This document shows, in pieces, positions 63,411 to 64,000 of a stretch of 64,000 bases of DNA (its first letter is position 1; each line of letters begins with the position of its first letter). The notes below the pieces were generated by a model. That model was not told the origin of the DNA. It made no database searches and saw nothing but the letters and a program-made list of their open reading frames with translations. The stretch lies in contig CM059196.1 of assembly GCA_030323885.1 (NCBI GenBank), forward strand, positions 40,190,535 to 40,254,534. The letters run 5' to 3'. Both the position numbers and the translations under genes were made by a program. Source of the stretch: Branchipolynoe longqiensis. Its lineage: Eukaryota; Annelida; Polychaeta; Phyllodocida; Polynoidae.

Positions 63411-64000
63411 CATCAAAAAAAAAAAAAAATTATAAATAAAAATAAATTTATAAAAAAAAATCAAAAAAAAATTTATAAAAAAATATATAATAAAAAAATT
63501 AATAAAAAAAAATATAAATATAAAAAAAAATAAATAATATAAAATATATAAATAAAAATATAATATATAAAAAATAATAAATTTAAAAAATATAAACTAA
63601 ATCTATATAAATTAATAAAGCATTAAAAAAATATATAAATTACATATAACAAAATTATATATAAATATTAAATATAAAAAACATATTAATAATTTTACAA
63701 AATATATAAATAAAATAAATAATAAAAATATTTTATATATAATAATATATTCAATAAAATATAATATATAAAAAATATTAAATAATATTTAATATTAAAA
63801 AATAAAATAAAAAAATAAATTTAAAAAACTAAAAAAAATTAAAAAATTAAAATATAAAAAAAAAATATAAATAAATTATAATAATTATATTTAAAAAATA
63901 TATAATTTAAAAAATAAATATAATAAAAAAATCTAAATAAAAAAAAAATAAAAAAATATAATAAATTATATAACAATAATAATTAAATTAAAAAATATTA
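63411..64000. repeat. A/T-only terminal sequence
   Basis: About 590 bases with only a handful of C and no G runs, irregular A-runs with TATA words, no periodic unit. It directly follows the indel-rich pol fragment, where RT coding should continue. Either a biological AT-rich satellite-like tract or poor-quality sequence at a contig end. Confidence 0.8.

Overview
The window is a stretch of an animal nuclear genome with very few genes and an unusually dense load of repeats. There is no operon structure. Intron signals, Pol III-type SINEs, MITEs, long foldback (palindromic) elements, microsatellites and decayed LTR and tyrosine-recombinase (YR) retrotransposons fill most of it. A marine invertebrate, probably a lophotrochozoan or mollusc, is suggested by the SINE tails ending in AACAAACAAAC-type repeats and by short TTAA-flanked MITEs. 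That assignment is an inference from general knowledge, not a measured match.

The only candidate host gene is on the + strand near 18.9-20.5 kb. A CpG-rich region holds an open reading frame at 19960-20412 that ends in phase 0 at a very strong splice donor (CAG/GTAAGT). I could not name its product or find exon 2.

Recurrent families, using working names. SINE-A/B have a tRNA-like head, a shared body and a tail reading GATATGACCTTAGATGTTG plus AAC repeats. SINE-C has the same head and left body but a different 3' module. MITE-1 is about 350 bp with inverted ends AGCTGCATAGTCCGATG, flanked by TTAA; there are at least 16 copies or fragments. FB-A, FB-C and FB-D are CG-rich foldbacks with different interiors but the same terminus, CCCnGTCACA. 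FB-E to FB-H are single foldbacks. R2 to R5 are other dispersed repeats; R3 looks like the 3' end of an LTR element.

Layout. 0-5 kb: a pogo-like MITE, SINEs and one FB-C. 5.1-8.9 kb: a decayed YR-retrotransposon gag and reverse transcriptase bracketed by A-rich arrays. 9-15 kb: nested MITE-1, R2, FB-C and FB-A. 15.3-16.8 kb: a second YR/DIRS-like gag relic. 17.4-18.3 kb: a pure pyrimidine tract. 18.8-20.5 kb: the candidate promoter and first exon. 20.7-32 kb: FB-D, SINEs, minisatellites, R3 and R4. 32-40 kb: 54-bp and 14-bp minisatellites, the latter lying between two halves of a MITE-1. 40.7-42.5 kb: a nested foldback cluster. 44.8-45.8 kb: a GT-rich then CA-rich strand-switch block. 47.2-50 kb: simple repeats and a TTAA-flanked foldback inside a MITE-1. 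53.7-56.6 kb: two MITE-1 copies that carry tandem tRNA-like units at the same internal site and in the same relative orientation, the most unusual structure in the window. 56.7-61.2 kb: FB-A copies. 61.2-63.4 kb: the 5' part of a Ty3/gypsy element (LTR, primer-binding site, gag, protease, RT) broken by dense indels. 63.4-64 kb: almost pure A/T sequence that may be a low-quality contig end.
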